DNA from: Sphingomonas chungangi
Lineage (GTDB): Bacteria > Pseudomonadota > Alphaproteobacteria > Sphingomonadales > Sphingomonadaceae
Reading direction: 5' to 3'
DNA length: 64,000 bases
Assembly (NCBI RefSeq): GCF_013778325.1
Contig: NZ_JACEIB010000027.1
Coordinates: 62,001 to 126,000, forward strand
Positions 7,878-16,355 of the stretch are shown piece by piece; the first letter of the stretch is position 1; every line of letters begins with the position of its first letter. The notes beneath the pieces were generated by a model, which was given only the letters and a program-made list of their open reading frames with translations, ran no database searches and was not told where the DNA came from. The translations under genes and the position numbers were made by a program.

Positions 7878-10807
7878 CAGAAGCTGAAACGCGCACCGAA
7901 CTGAAAGGTCCTTGGCGGGCCGGCAAGATCGGTCGGATTGCCGAAATTGCTGTTGGTCTGCGGCGGCGTCGGGATGAAGCCGTCATAATCCTGGAAATTG
8001 GCCCGGTTGAAGACGTTGAACACCTCCGCGATCAGCTGGAAGTCAGTCCTGTCGTGGCCGAACAGGTGGATGTCCTTGGTCAGGCGCAGATCGACCTGCC
8101 GGAACGGCTTGGTGTGGCCCACATTCGACACCGTCTGGAACGCTCCCGGGCCGTTGGTCTGATCCGTCACCTGATAGGGCTGACCGGATCCGAATACCAT
8201 CAGCGTCGAAATCTGGAAGTCCCAGGGCAGCTGCGCAAGCCCGGAAATCACGACGCGATGCCGCTCGTCGCCCGCGTTCGGCAGGTACGGCTGCGCCGCC
8301 ACGTCCGGATGGTCGAAGTTGAAGGCATAGCCCCGCTCCTTCGAGAAGGAGAGCGTGTAGGCGATGTTGATCGACCAGGGCGAGGCCTTGGTGAAGGCCT
8401 TGTCGATGGTGACGTACATGCCGTCATATTTGCTGGCCCGCGCCTGCGTCATCGCGATGACGTCGCCGAAGCCCGGCACAGGAATCGCGTCGTAGCCGCC
8501 GTCGGCATTGGGCGTCGGCATCCGGTTGACGGGGTAGTAGCCGACCTGATCCTTCGCCACGACGTGGTTGTAGGCGATCGAGGTGTTGATCAGCCGGCCG
8601 ATCTTCTGGCGGATGCCCACGCTGAACTGGTCGGTGCGCGGCGGCTTCATGTCGTTGCGGGTGATGCGCAGTTCGCCCGGCGGGGCGACGCTGTCGGCGA
8701 TCAGCGCGTCGAGCCCGTCCTTGCTCAGATATTTGGGATCCCACTGTATCGTCTGCTTGCCGTCGCGAATGCCGCCGTCCTTCGAGAATTCGAAGGTGCG
8801 CGAGGCGAACTGGCGGAAGAGCGCCTCCTCGGCCGCGTTGCGGAACAGGGTGCGATCGAAATAGCGACCCCAGCCCATGAAGGCGACGGTGCGCTGGTTG
8901 CCGAAAATGTCGTACGAGACGCCGAGGCGCGGCTGGAACTCCTTCCAGTACGGCTTCCGGTTGTGTCCGTCGGAAATGTAGTCGGATGCCTTGAAGGAGG
9001 TGACGCCCACGGCGTTGAGCTGGGTCTGGAGGTTCCGCAGCGCGGTCGCCGCATCGGCCGGGGTGACGTAATCGTTGTTCTTGGCATTGGTCTCGTAATC
9101 CCAGCGCAGGCCGATATTGAAGGTCAGCTTGTCGGTCGCCTTCCAATCGTCCTGCGCGAAGACGCCGATCTGGGTGTCCTTGGCGTGGATCGTCGGATCG
9201 CCGACGCCGTAATTGGCCTCGTAGGGCTGGGTGAAGTCTTCATCCAGATCAGGGCGGTTCTGGTACTTGAAGATCGGGTTGCCGTTGAGGTCGTTGTTCA
9301 CCGTATAGTCGACGAAGGCGACCTTGCCGCCCAGCTTGAACACATGGTTGCCGCCCAGGAAATCGACGTTCGAGAAGGTCATGTTGTCGCGCAGGGTGAA
9401 GCCCTTCTGCACGACCTTCTGGCTGGTCGAGGCTCCGCCGATGGTGATCGTCTGGTCGTAGGCCTGCTGTACATCGGTCGGGTCGTCCGGCGTCGGCGCG
9501 AACTTGAAGTAGAGGTAATCGATCGAGGCCTCGTTCAGGAAGTCGCCCTTGTTGTGAGCCCAGCGCAGGCGACCGGTATAGACGGTGTTCTTCACGTCGG
9601 AGGCCACGGTACGCGCGGTCTGCCCACCGAAGCCCTGCAGGTCCTTCTCCTTGCGGATCGAGCCGGACAGATCGATCGTGTCCGCCTCGGTCGCCTCCAG
9701 CGTCAGCTTGGCGAAGCCGAGATCCTCGTGGAACGGCGTGTTGAAGGTGCCCTCATATTTGCCGAACTGATCGAGCACGCCCGGCTCGGTCCGGCGTCCG
9801 AGCACGACGCTCTGCACGTTGTTCTGCTGATTGGCCTCGTAGGCGACGAAGAAGTGCAGCTTGTCCTTGACGATCGGACCGCCGAGCGAGGCGCCATATT
9901 GCTTCTGGCTGAAATCGCTGTTGTCGGCGATGCCGTCACGCGCATTCTGCTTCTGGAAATAATCCTTCGACCGCAGCGAGTTGAGCTGGAAGAAGCCGAA
10001 GGCCTCGCCGTGGAACTCGTTGCCGCCCGACTTGGTGACGGCCGAGATCACGGTAGTGCCGGCATCCTCATATTCGGCCTTGTAGTTGGACGAGATGACG
10101 CGGAATTCCTGCACCGCGGCCTGCGGGAACGGGTTGCCCTTGGAGCTGTCTCCGCCGACGATGCCGCCCTGGTTGATGTCCGATTTCAGGCTGACGCCGT
10201 CGATGAAGACGTTGACCTGCGGCCCGCCCAGGCTCTCGCCGTTCGGATCCTGGCTCACCCCCGCGCCCGAGAAGGTCTTGCGATTGGGGTTGCTGCTGAC
10301 CCGCACGCCCGGCGCCAGCTGAGCGAAGTTGAGGAAGTTGCGGCTCGCCTGCGGCAGGTTCTGGATCTGCTGGGTGGTGACGTTGGTGCCGAGTTCGGAC
10401 GTGCGCGTCTCGACCAGCCGGCGGCCGGTCACCACGATCTGGCCCGCACCGGGCGCTGCGTTGGCGGTCTGGGGCGGCGGGGCGACATCCACGTCGAGCG
10501 TCGAATTCTCGCCGACGCCGACGGTGACCTGCTGCTTCGTGGTCTGTGCGCCGGCGGCAAATGTGATGTCATACGTCCCCGGGCGCAGACCCGGCAGGGT
10601 GTAGACGCCATTCGCGTCGGCCGTGGTATGGCGCGATGCGCCGCTGTTGGTGTCCACGGCGGTAATCTGCGCATTGGCACCGTGCGCAACCGTGCCTCGG
10701 ATCGAGGCTGTCGTGGTTTGCGCGAACGATGGTGTCGCCACGGCGACGGCGGAAGCGAGCAGCGCGACACGAAGCAACGCACGCGCACGAACGGCTGAAG
10801 AGTGCAT
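7877..10807 (-). CDS. TonB-dependent receptor, Oar-like, with N-terminal carboxypeptidase-regulatory-like domain
   Basis: This 976-residue outer-membrane receptor starts at 10807, where GGAGGA precedes the ATG. The signal peptide ends near ATPSFAQ. Residues from about 31 to 110 form a carboxypeptidase-regulatory-like beta-sandwich (ASIRGTV, GVYTLPGLRPGTYDI). A plug domain (QIVVTGRRLVETRTSELGT) and a long beta-barrel follow, ending in Phe (FGARFSF) as expected for Bam insertion. It is the first gene of the operon with the GH144-type and GH3 enzymes, so it probably imports their oligosaccharide substrate. The open frame starting 81 bases earlier has no good start site. Confidence 0.95.
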   Translation of the reverse strand: MHSSAVRARALLRVALLASAVAVATPSFAQTTTASIRGTVAHGANAQITAVDTNSGASRHTTADANGVYTLPGLRPGTYDITFAAGAQTTKQQVTVGVGENSTLDVDVAPPPQTANAAPGAGQIVVTGRRLVETRTSELGTNVTTQQIQNLPQASRNFLNFAQLAPGVRVSSNPNRKTFSGAGVSQDPNGESLGGPQVNVFIDGVSLKSDINQGGIVGGDSSKGNPFPQAAVQEFRVISSNYKAEYEDAGTTVISAVTKSGGNEFHGEAFGFFQLNSLRSKDYFQKQNARDGIADNSDFSQKQYGASLGGPIVKDKLHFFVAYEANQQNNVQSVVLGRRTEPGVLDQFGKYEGTFNTPFHEDLGFAKLTLEATEADTIDLSGSIRKEKDLQGFGGQTARTVASDVKNTVYTGRLRWAHNKGDFLNEASIDYLYFKFAPTPDDPTDVQQAYDQTITIGGASTSQKVVQKGFTLRDNMTFSNVDFLGGNHVFKLGGKVAFVDYTVNNDLNGNPIFKYQNRPDLDEDFTQPYEANYGVGDPTIHAKDTQIGVFAQDDWKATDKLTFNIGLRWDYETNAKNNDYVTPADAATALRNLQTQLNAVGVTSFKASDYISDGHNRKPYWKEFQPRLGVSYDIFGNQRTVAFMGWGRYFDRTLFRNAAEEALFRQFASRTFEFSKDGGIRDGKQTIQWDPKYLSKDGLDALIADSVAPPGELRITRNDMKPPRTDQFSVGIRQKIGRLINTSIAYNHVVAKDQVGYYPVNRMPTPNADGGYDAIPVPGFGDVIAMTQARASKYDGMYVTIDKAFTKASPWSINIAYTLSFSKERGYAFNFDHPDVAAQPYLPNAGDERHRVVISGLAQLPWDFQISTLMVFGSGQPYQVTDQTNGPGAFQTVSNVGHTKPFRQVDLRLTKDIHLFGHDRTDFQLIAEVFNVFNRANFQDYDGFIPTPPQTNSNFGNPTDLAGPPRTFQFGARFSF

Positions 10808-10910
10808 CCCTGTCCTCCCTGTCAGGCCGGGAGGGATTGACCCTGCCCTTCCGGCCCTTGGCGCCTGACGGTGGCGCGAGAGAAACAATTCAGCTTGATC
10901 GAGGTTTGTT

Positions 10911-10925
10911 CCGCCACGGTGGCGG
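10911..10925. promoter_or_regulatory. Perfect 7-bp inverted repeat between sirtuin and TonB receptor genes
   Basis: CCGCCAC and GTGGCGG flank a single base. It lies 32 bases downstream of the sirtuin stop and about 100 bases upstream of the receptor start on the same strand. It could be a regulator operator for the glucan operon or part of a sirtuin terminator; there is no T-tract. Confidence 0.35.
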
Positions 10926-10957
10926 CTGGTCGCGCCGGGACGGCGATTGATCCGGAT

Positions 10958-11671
10958 TCAGGCGCTTGCGCTGGTCGTGAGCAGCTCGTCCACCCATGCG
11001 GGCACCAGCGCGCTCGCCGGGCCGAGGCGGGTTTCGTGGAAATAGACGCTGCCCGCCGACGGATCGAGATTGAGTTCCAGCGTCTCGGCGCTGGCGTGCC
11101 GCGCGATCTGGACGAAACCGGCCGCCGGATAGACCGCGCCGGACGTGCCGATCGACACGAACAGATCGGCCCGCATGAGCGCGCGCTCGATCCGCTCCAT
11201 CTCGTAGGGCATCTCACCGAAAAAGACGATGTCGGGGCGCAACTCGTTCTGCCCGCAGGCGACGCAGCGCGGGCCGTCGATCATGTCGCCGCCGAAGTCC
11301 GCGCGTTCGCCGCACGAAGCGCACAGCGAAGAAAGGAGCTCGCCATGCATGTGGAGCATCCGGCCCGCCCCGGCCCGCTCATGCAGATCATCGACATTCT
11401 GGGTGACGATCAGCAGCTCGCCCGGCCAGTGCGCGTCCAGAAACGCCAGAGCCTTGTGCGCTGCGTTCGGTTCAACCGAGCCAAGCGCCCGGCGGCGCTG
11501 ATCGTAGAAATCGAGCACCAACCCGCGGTCGGCGGCGAGCGCCTCCGGCGTGCAGATCTCCTCGACGCGCCGGCCCTCCCACAAGCCGTCCGGGCCGCGG
11601 AACGTCGCGAGGCCGCTTTCCGCCGATATGCCGGCACCGGTGAGGATTACGATGTTTTCTATCTCGGCCAT
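10958..11671 (-). CDS. cobB: NAD-dependent protein deacylase, SIR2 family (class III sirtuin)
   Basis: The 237-residue product carries the sirtuin Rossmann motifs GAGISAESGLATFRG, TQNVDDLHERAG and the catalytic His in HMHGEL. Two zinc-binding CxxC pairs are present (CASC and CVAC). The FYDQRR segment has the YxxR arrangement found in sirtuins that also remove succinyl or malonyl groups. Such enzymes remove acyl groups from lysines using NAD. The start at 11671 gives the usual bacterial length, but the ribosome site is weak. The gene is divergent from the MarR regulator; nothing shows a shared operator. Confidence 0.95.
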   Translation of the reverse strand: MAEIENIVILTGAGISAESGLATFRGPDGLWEGRRVEEICTPEALAADRGLVLDFYDQRRRALGSVEPNAAHKALAFLDAHWPGELLIVTQNVDDLHERAGAGRMLHMHGELLSSLCASCGERADFGGDMIDGPRCVACGQNELRPDIVFFGEMPYEMERIERALMRADLFVSIGTSGAVYPAAGFVQIARHASAETLELNLDPSAGSVYFHETRLGPASALVPAWVDELLTTSASA

Positions 11672-11728
11672 GATGCGATCATAGCGCGCCCGCGATGAAC
11701 GGAGCCAGTCCAACCATCTCCAATTTAG

Positions 11729-11755
11729 TTGACTGTCAAGTAACTTGACTATAAA
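11729..11755 (+). promoter_or_regulatory. Promoter and palindromic operator of the marR gene
   Basis: A -35-like TTGACT (11729-11734) and a -10-like TATAAA (11750-11755) are separated by 15 bases. That spacer is a perfect palindrome, GTCAAGT-A-ACTTGAC (11735-11749). MarR regulators bind such 15-20 base palindromes, so autorepression of the gene starting at 11779 is likely. The 15-base spacer is shorter than optimum. The assignment is by inspection only. Confidence 0.6.
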
Positions 11756-11778
11756 GATATTGTCCTCAGGAGGACGCC

Positions 11779-12258
11779 ATGGACGAAACACCCTGGTACG
11801 ATCAGATCGTCATGCCCGCCTTGCTGCGACATGCGCGCGCCACATACGGGCAGGCCATGCGTCGCGCGCTGGCGGAGGCGGGTTACGACGATATCCCGGC
11901 TAACGGTCTCTACATCATCGGCGGCCTCGCCATCGATCGGGAGGGCATCACGATCGGCCAGCTCGTCCGCGAATTACGGGTGACGAAGCAGGCCGCCGGG
12001 CAGCTGGTCGATACGCTGGTTCTGCGCGGCTATCTCGATCGGACCATCGATGCCGAGGATCGGCGCAAGCTGATCGTCACGCTCACCCCGCGCGGCCAGG
12101 CGGCGGCAGAGACGCAGGGGGCGGCGCGTGATCGCATCGATGCCGAGCTGGCAAATCGGGTCAGCCCCGATGATATCGCGGCGACGCGCCGCACCCTCGC
12201 CGCGCTGATCGAGATCGGCCAGCGGAATCGCGAGGACGCACAAACCAGTCCGGACTGA
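11779..12258 (+). CDS. MarR family winged-helix transcriptional regulator
   Basis: This 159-residue protein has the MarR layout: an N-terminal dimerisation helix, a helix-turn-helix (ITIGQLVRELRVTKQAAGQL), a wing with the family signature DAEDRRKLIVTLTPRG, and a C-terminal helix. An excellent AGGAGGA site precedes the ATG. A strong palindrome sits between the likely promoter boxes just upstream, which suggests autoregulation. The effector and other targets are unknown. The next gene (PilZ) starts within its stop codon, so the two are probably co-transcribed. Confidence 0.93.
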   Translation: MDETPWYDQIVMPALLRHARATYGQAMRRALAEAGYDDIPANGLYIIGGLAIDREGITIGQLVRELRVTKQAAGQLVDTLVLRGYLDRTIDAEDRRKLIVTLTPRGQAAAETQGAARDRIDAELANRVSPDDIAATRRTLAALIEIGQRNREDAQTSPD

Positions 12259-12638
12259 TGGACGCCTTCACCCTTTCTCAATGGGGTGTGACTATCACGG
12301 TAACCATGCCGACAGTCGCGCCCGCCCAGCCCGCCCCGACCCCGAGCGTCGCCGTTCCATCCGATCGGCGTCGCGCCTCGCGTTACGACGTGAGCGTGCC
12401 GGTGGAGGTATCAACGGTTGATGGCCTGCCGCTGTCCAACGAAGTGACCAACATCTCGGCCTCGGGCTTCCGCTGCCATTCGCCGATGGCACTCCGCAAG
12501 GGCACCAAGGTGATCGTCCGCTTCAACAACGGGATGCGGCGCCGGGCCTATATCGCCTGGCAGATCGGCGAGGATATCGGCTGCCGGCTGCTCCGCGCAT
12601 TGACCGCCGACGAGCTCGCCGAGGTCATGACGGGCTGA
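12258..12638 (+). CDS. PilZ domain protein
   Basis: The 126-residue product has a PilZ core: the arginine cluster RRRASRYDVSVPVEV followed by the NISASGFRC stretch, which fits the RxxxR and [DN]xSxxG c-di-GMP motifs. It is therefore a candidate c-di-GMP-binding effector. The ATG at 12258 overlaps the marR stop (TGATG) but has no clear ribosome site; an internal ATG at 12306 would give a 110-residue protein that keeps the whole domain. The N-terminus is Pro/Ala-rich. The context shows no partner for it. Confidence 0.88.
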   Translation: MDAFTLSQWGVTITVTMPTVAPAQPAPTPSVAVPSDRRRASRYDVSVPVEVSTVDGLPLSNEVTNISASGFRCHSPMALRKGTKVIVRFNNGMRRRAYIAWQIGEDIGCRLLRALTADELAEVMTG

Positions 12639-12664
12639 GGGCGCCCGGGATTGCCGGACGCCCT
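12638..12664. terminator. Hairpin between convergent pilZ and urcA genes
   Basis: AGGGCG (12638-12643) pairs with CGCCCT (12659-12664), and an inner CCGG/CCGG pair extends the stem. It lies between two convergent stops and could serve both directions. The T-tract is short (CTCTTAT). Confidence 0.45.
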
Positions 12665-12673
12665 CTTATCGCA

Positions 12674-13108
12674 TCAGTAGCCGTCGTAACTGTCCGCCGG
12701 ATAGCTATCCTGCGGATAGGCCGCGGGCGAATAGCGCGGCGCAACCCACGCCGTATCACGCGGAGCGACGTCACGCTCCACCGTCCAGATCCGGTCCATC
12801 GCGTCGGACACCGCCGCCTGCTCGCAGGATGGCATCAATCCGTCGCTGCCGCTCGATTCGCCGAGCTTGTCGCACAGATAGCGCGCGGCATGCTGGATGC
12901 GATGGGTCAGCCGATCCTGATCGATCGGCGAGGTGAGGTCGAGATCGGCATAGCTCACCGGCATCGAAGCCGACGGAGCGTCCTGCAGATCGCGGCCATA
13001 ATGCCCCTGGACGACGATCTCGTCGCTCTGTGCCGAGGCCGGCGCGGCGACCGCGATGGCGGCGGCGCCCATACAAAGGCCGCCCAGGATTTTGGCGATA
13101 ATCTTCAA
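12674..13108 (-). CDS. UrcA family protein, secreted
   Basis: The 144-residue product has a signal peptide ending at APASAQ and the UrcA core (VSYADLDLTSPIDQDRL, then IQHAARYLC, with a second Cys in MPSCEQA). UrcA proteins are periplasmic proteins of unknown role, common in sphingomonads and caulobacters. The C-terminus has a Tyr/Asp/Ser-rich tail with the repeat PQDSYPADSYDGY. The start at 13108 has GGGAG upstream. The gene is divergent from the M1 aminopeptidase gene. Confidence 0.88.
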   Translation of the reverse strand: MKIIAKILGGLCMGAAAIAVAAPASAQSDEIVVQGHYGRDLQDAPSASMPVSYADLDLTSPIDQDRLTHRIQHAARYLCDKLGESSGSDGLMPSCEQAAVSDAMDRIWTVERDVAPRDTAWVAPRYSPAAYPQDSYPADSYDGY

Positions 13109-13289
13109 GGTGGCTCTCCCACATCAAGGTGCCACCCGATCCGGGGGCACGATCCAAAGCCCCCGTTGCTGGAGCGAATAACCCGCGCGTCACGGCGCCG
13201 GTTCCGGCAATCGCACCGCTCGCCGCGCCTCTTGCCCGGCCCGTCCCGCTGGCCTAGCCACGGCACATTCCGTCATGAAGGTTTGTGCC

Positions 13290-15146
13290 ATGCGTGCGCT
13301 CCTGAGCTTTTCCGTCCTGTCGCTGGCTGCAGTCCCGGTGTTCGCCGCCGATCCGCCCTCGCCGATCCTGACGACGCCCGAAGCGAAGGACGTGCTGACC
13401 TACGCCGACCCCAAGGTCGCGCGCGTGACCCATGTCGATCTCGATCTCACCGCCGATTTCACGAAGCATGTGATGACCGGCACCGCGACGTTGGACATCG
13501 ACGCGCAGAAGAACGCGAAGCAGATCGTCCTCGACGACAAGAAGCTGGATATCGCCAGCATCACCGACGATGCCGGCAACGCACTGCAATATGCGGTCGG
13601 CCCGGCGGACGACTACAAGGGTGCGCCGCTTACCGTGCAGATCGGCGACGCGCGGCGGATCGTGATCCACTACACGTCCAGCCCCGATGCGAGCGCGCTC
13701 CAATGGCTGCCGCCCGAACTCACCGCCGGCAAGACCAGGCCCTATTTGTTCAGCCAGGGCGAATCGATCAACAACCGCAGCTGGATCCCCACGCAGGACA
13801 GCCCCGGCATCCGCCAGAGCTGGTCGGCGAAGATCACCGTGCCGGCGGGTCTCACCGCCGTGATGAGCGCGGAGCGACTGACGCCCGACGGCGAGCCGGC
13901 CGCGGACGGCCAGCACAGTTACCGCTTCCGCATGGACCACAATGTCCCGCCCTACCTGATCGCGCTTGCGGTGGGCGATCTCGCCTTCCGCTCGCTCGGC
14001 CCGCGCACCGGCGTCTACACCGAGCCGGCGATGCTGGATAAGGCCGCCAAAGAGCTCTCCGACACCGAGAAGATGGTGACGGCGGCCGAGCAACTCTACG
14101 GCCCCTATCGCTGGGGCCGCTACGACATTCTCGTCCTGCCGCCCTCCTTCCCGTTCGGCGGCATGGAGAACCCCACCCTCACCTTCGCCACGCCGACGAT
14201 CATCACCGGCGACAAGTCCAACGTCGACGTGATCGCGCACGAACTGGCGCACAGCTGGTCGGGCAACCTCGTCACCAACGCGACATGGTCGGACAGCTGG
14301 CTCAACGAGGGCTTCACCGTCTATTTCGAGAACCGTATCGACGAGGCGGTCTATGGCAGGGAACGCGCCGCGACGCTGGCGGACCTCAGCTGGGACGATC
14401 TGCAGCGCGACCTCAAGGCCTCCGATCCGGCCGGCACGCGCCTGCACGGCGACCCGGAGGGCGCCTATGGCGAGATGGACTACAACAAGGGCTCGACCTT
14501 CCTGCGCACGATCGAGGCTACGGTCGGCCGCCCGCGCTGGGATGCCTATCTTGCCTCCTATTTCGATCGCCACGCCTTCCAGCCGCAAACCACGGCCGGC
14601 TTCCTCGCCGATCTGCGCAAAAACCTGATCAAGGGGGATGCCGCTCTCGAAGCCAAGCTGCAGCTCGACAAATGGGCCTATCAACCGGGCCTGCCAGACA
14701 ATGCGGTGCACGTCACCTCATCGACGCTCGCCAAGATCGATGAGGATCGCAAACGCTTCGATCTGGGCGCGGCGGCAAGCTCGATCGACACGACCGGGTG
14801 GTCGACCCAGGAATGGCTGCGCTTCCTGAACGGCCTGCCGCGCAGCCAGGCGCCCGAGCGGCTGGTCGAGATGGACAAGACGTTCGGGCTATCGGCTTCG
14901 CCCAACGCCTATATCCGTTGCGCCTGGCTGCAGATCGCCATCGCCAACCATTTCGAACCGGCCATTCCCGCGATCGAGGATCACCTGACGCACGTCGGGC
15001 GGATGCTGCTGATCGTGCCGGTCTACAAGGCGCTCAAGGATCAGAGCGAATGGGGCATGCCGATCGCGCGCCGCATCTACGCCAAGGCGAAGCCGGGTTA
15101 TCATCCGGTCGCGCAGGCGGCGATCGAGAAGGTGCTTGGGAGCTAG
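13290..15146 (+). CDS. M1 family aminopeptidase (leukotriene A4 hydrolase-like), secreted
   Basis: The 618-residue product has a signal peptide ending at VPVFAA. It shows the exopeptidase motif GGMENP (residues 290-295), the zinc motif HELAH (317-321) and the third ligand Glu340 in WLNEGF. The C-terminal helical domain matches LTA4-hydrolase-like aminopeptidases. I chose ATG at 13290 because AAGGTT lies about 9 bases upstream; an ATG 15 bases earlier has no ribosome site. It probably releases N-terminal residues from peptides in the periplasm, along with the M13 and S9 peptidases at the start of the window. Confidence 0.95.
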   Translation: MRALLSFSVLSLAAVPVFAADPPSPILTTPEAKDVLTYADPKVARVTHVDLDLTADFTKHVMTGTATLDIDAQKNAKQIVLDDKKLDIASITDDAGNALQYAVGPADDYKGAPLTVQIGDARRIVIHYTSSPDASALQWLPPELTAGKTRPYLFSQGESINNRSWIPTQDSPGIRQSWSAKITVPAGLTAVMSAERLTPDGEPAADGQHSYRFRMDHNVPPYLIALAVGDLAFRSLGPRTGVYTEPAMLDKAAKELSDTEKMVTAAEQLYGPYRWGRYDILVLPPSFPFGGMENPTLTFATPTIITGDKSNVDVIAHELAHSWSGNLVTNATWSDSWLNEGFTVYFENRIDEAVYGRERAATLADLSWDDLQRDLKASDPAGTRLHGDPEGAYGEMDYNKGSTFLRTIEATVGRPRWDAYLASYFDRHAFQPQTTAGFLADLRKNLIKGDAALEAKLQLDKWAYQPGLPDNAVHVTSSTLAKIDEDRKRFDLGAAASSIDTTGWSTQEWLRFLNGLPRSQAPERLVEMDKTFGLSASPNAYIRCAWLQIAIANHFEPAIPAIEDHLTHVGRMLLIVPVYKALKDQSEWGMPIARRIYAKAKPGYHPVAQAAIEKVLGS

Positions 15147-15171
15147 CTTCTCGACCCATTGAATTGCGGGA

Positions 15172-15960
15172 TTAAGCGGTCAACGCCGCGACCAGCGAAC
15201 GTACCTTCTTCTGACGCCATTGCGGCAGCGGCGCGATCAGCCAGTAACTATGCTCGGACAGCGTCTCGCCGAAGCGCGTCACCCGGCCGGAGGCGATGTC
15301 GCCAGCTGCGAGCAGCGCCGGCACCGTCGCACGACCGAAGCCCGCGGCAGCGGAATCGAGCGCCATGCCGGCATCCTCTACCGTCAGGCTGGCGCCTTTG
15401 GCCTCGTCGTCCGGACAACCGGGCCAAGAGATAGCCGTCTCAGCACCGTCCTCGGCTCCGACGGCTACATAGCCAGCGCTTCCCAGCGACACGCCCTCAT
15501 GCTCGCCTTTCTCCTTGGACAGGCAAACGGCGAGATCGAGATTGGCCTGGGTGAAATCCAGCCCGTCGTCCGACGAGAGCAGCACGAAGCGCAGCTCGGG
15601 ATCGGTCTTGGCATAGTCCGCCAGCCTCGGCGCCAGCCACTTGGCGGCGAAGTCGCGCGGGGCGGCGATGGTCAGCGTCTTGGAGGACTGGCCCGCCTGC
15701 ATGGCGCGCACCGCCTCCTCGAATTGCAGGAAACCGGCGCGAAGCGCCTCCAGCCCCGCCTCGCCTTCCTGTGTCAGCTCCAGCCCTCGCGTGGTGCGGC
15801 GGAACAGGACGACACCCAGCGTATCCTCCAGCGCACGGATCTGCTGGCCGACGGCGGCCGGCGTCACCGCCAGCTCGTCGGCGGCTCGGGTGAAGCTCAG
15901 GTGGCGCGCGGCGGCATCCAGCACGCGCAGGCCGTTAAGGGGGAGGTGGGTACGCTTCAC
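15172..15960 (-). CDS. LysR family transcriptional regulator (GcvA-like)
   Basis: The 262-residue product begins MKRTHLPLNGLRVLDAAARH. The LysR helix-turn-helix follows (LSFTRAADELAVTPAAVGQQ, then LGVVLFRR), with a substrate-binding domain after it, somewhat shorter than the usual 300 residues. The form is typical of the GcvA subgroup. The GTG start overlaps the apaG stop by 4 bases (GTGA), so the gene belongs to the metZ-apaG-lysR transcript. Its target is unknown; methionine metabolism is a guess from position only. Confidence 0.9.
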   Translation of the reverse strand: MKRTHLPLNGLRVLDAAARHLSFTRAADELAVTPAAVGQQIRALEDTLGVVLFRRTTRGLELTQEGEAGLEALRAGFLQFEEAVRAMQAGQSSKTLTIAAPRDFAAKWLAPRLADYAKTDPELRFVLLSSDDGLDFTQANLDLAVCLSKEKGEHEGVSLGSAGYVAVGAEDGAETAISWPGCPDDEAKGASLTVEDAGMALDSAAAGFGRATVPALLAAGDIASGRVTRFGETLSEHSYWLIAPLPQWRQKKVRSLVAALTA

Positions 15961-16355
15961 CGGGCAGTGGCCGGCGAATGGAGCGGGAACAGCGGGATCA
16001 CGACATCGAACGGCATCCCGTCCATGTCGACCATGCCGTAGCTGCCTTTCATCGAGCCTGTCGGCGTCTTGAGCGGGCAGCCCGAAACGTAGTCGTAGCT
16101 CTCGCCCGGATCGATCATCGGCTGGTCGCCGACTACGCCATCGCCGCGCACCTCCTCGACCAGCCCACGCCCGTCGGCGATCATCCAGTGGCGGGTAAGG
16201 AGCTGAACAGCCTCGTCGCCGTCATTCTCGATGCGGATATGATAGGCCCAGAACCAGCGGCCGTGCGCGGGTTCGGACTGTTCGGGCAGGTAGCTGACCG
16301 AGACGCGCACCGTGACGTCCCGCGTCGTCGCCTCGTAGGGAAAGAGCGCCTTCAC
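15957..16355 (-). CDS. apaG: ApaG protein
   Basis: This 132-residue protein is a full-length ApaG domain (immunoglobulin-like fold), with YHIRIENDGDEAVQLLTRHW, then VVGDQPMIDPGESYDYVSG and GSMKGSYGMV. ApaG is linked to Co/Mg resistance and diadenosine tetraphosphate levels in enterobacteria; its biochemical role is unsettled. The GTG start overlaps the metZ stop by 4 bases, and its own stop overlaps the lysR start, which suggests coupled translation. Alphaproteobacterial genomes often place apaG beside metZ. Confidence 0.96.
   Translation of the reverse strand: MKALFPYEATTRDVTVRVSVSYLPEQSEPAHGRWFWAYHIRIENDGDEAVQLLTRHWMIADGRGLVEEVRGDGVVGDQPMIDPGESYDYVSGCPLKTPTGSMKGSYGMVDMDGMPFDVVIPLFPLHSPATAR

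Noticed and set aside
8054-10798. 914-codon open frame opposite the TonB receptor
   Set aside because: It is an antisense shadow of a clear receptor gene with no domain motifs, caused by high GC content.
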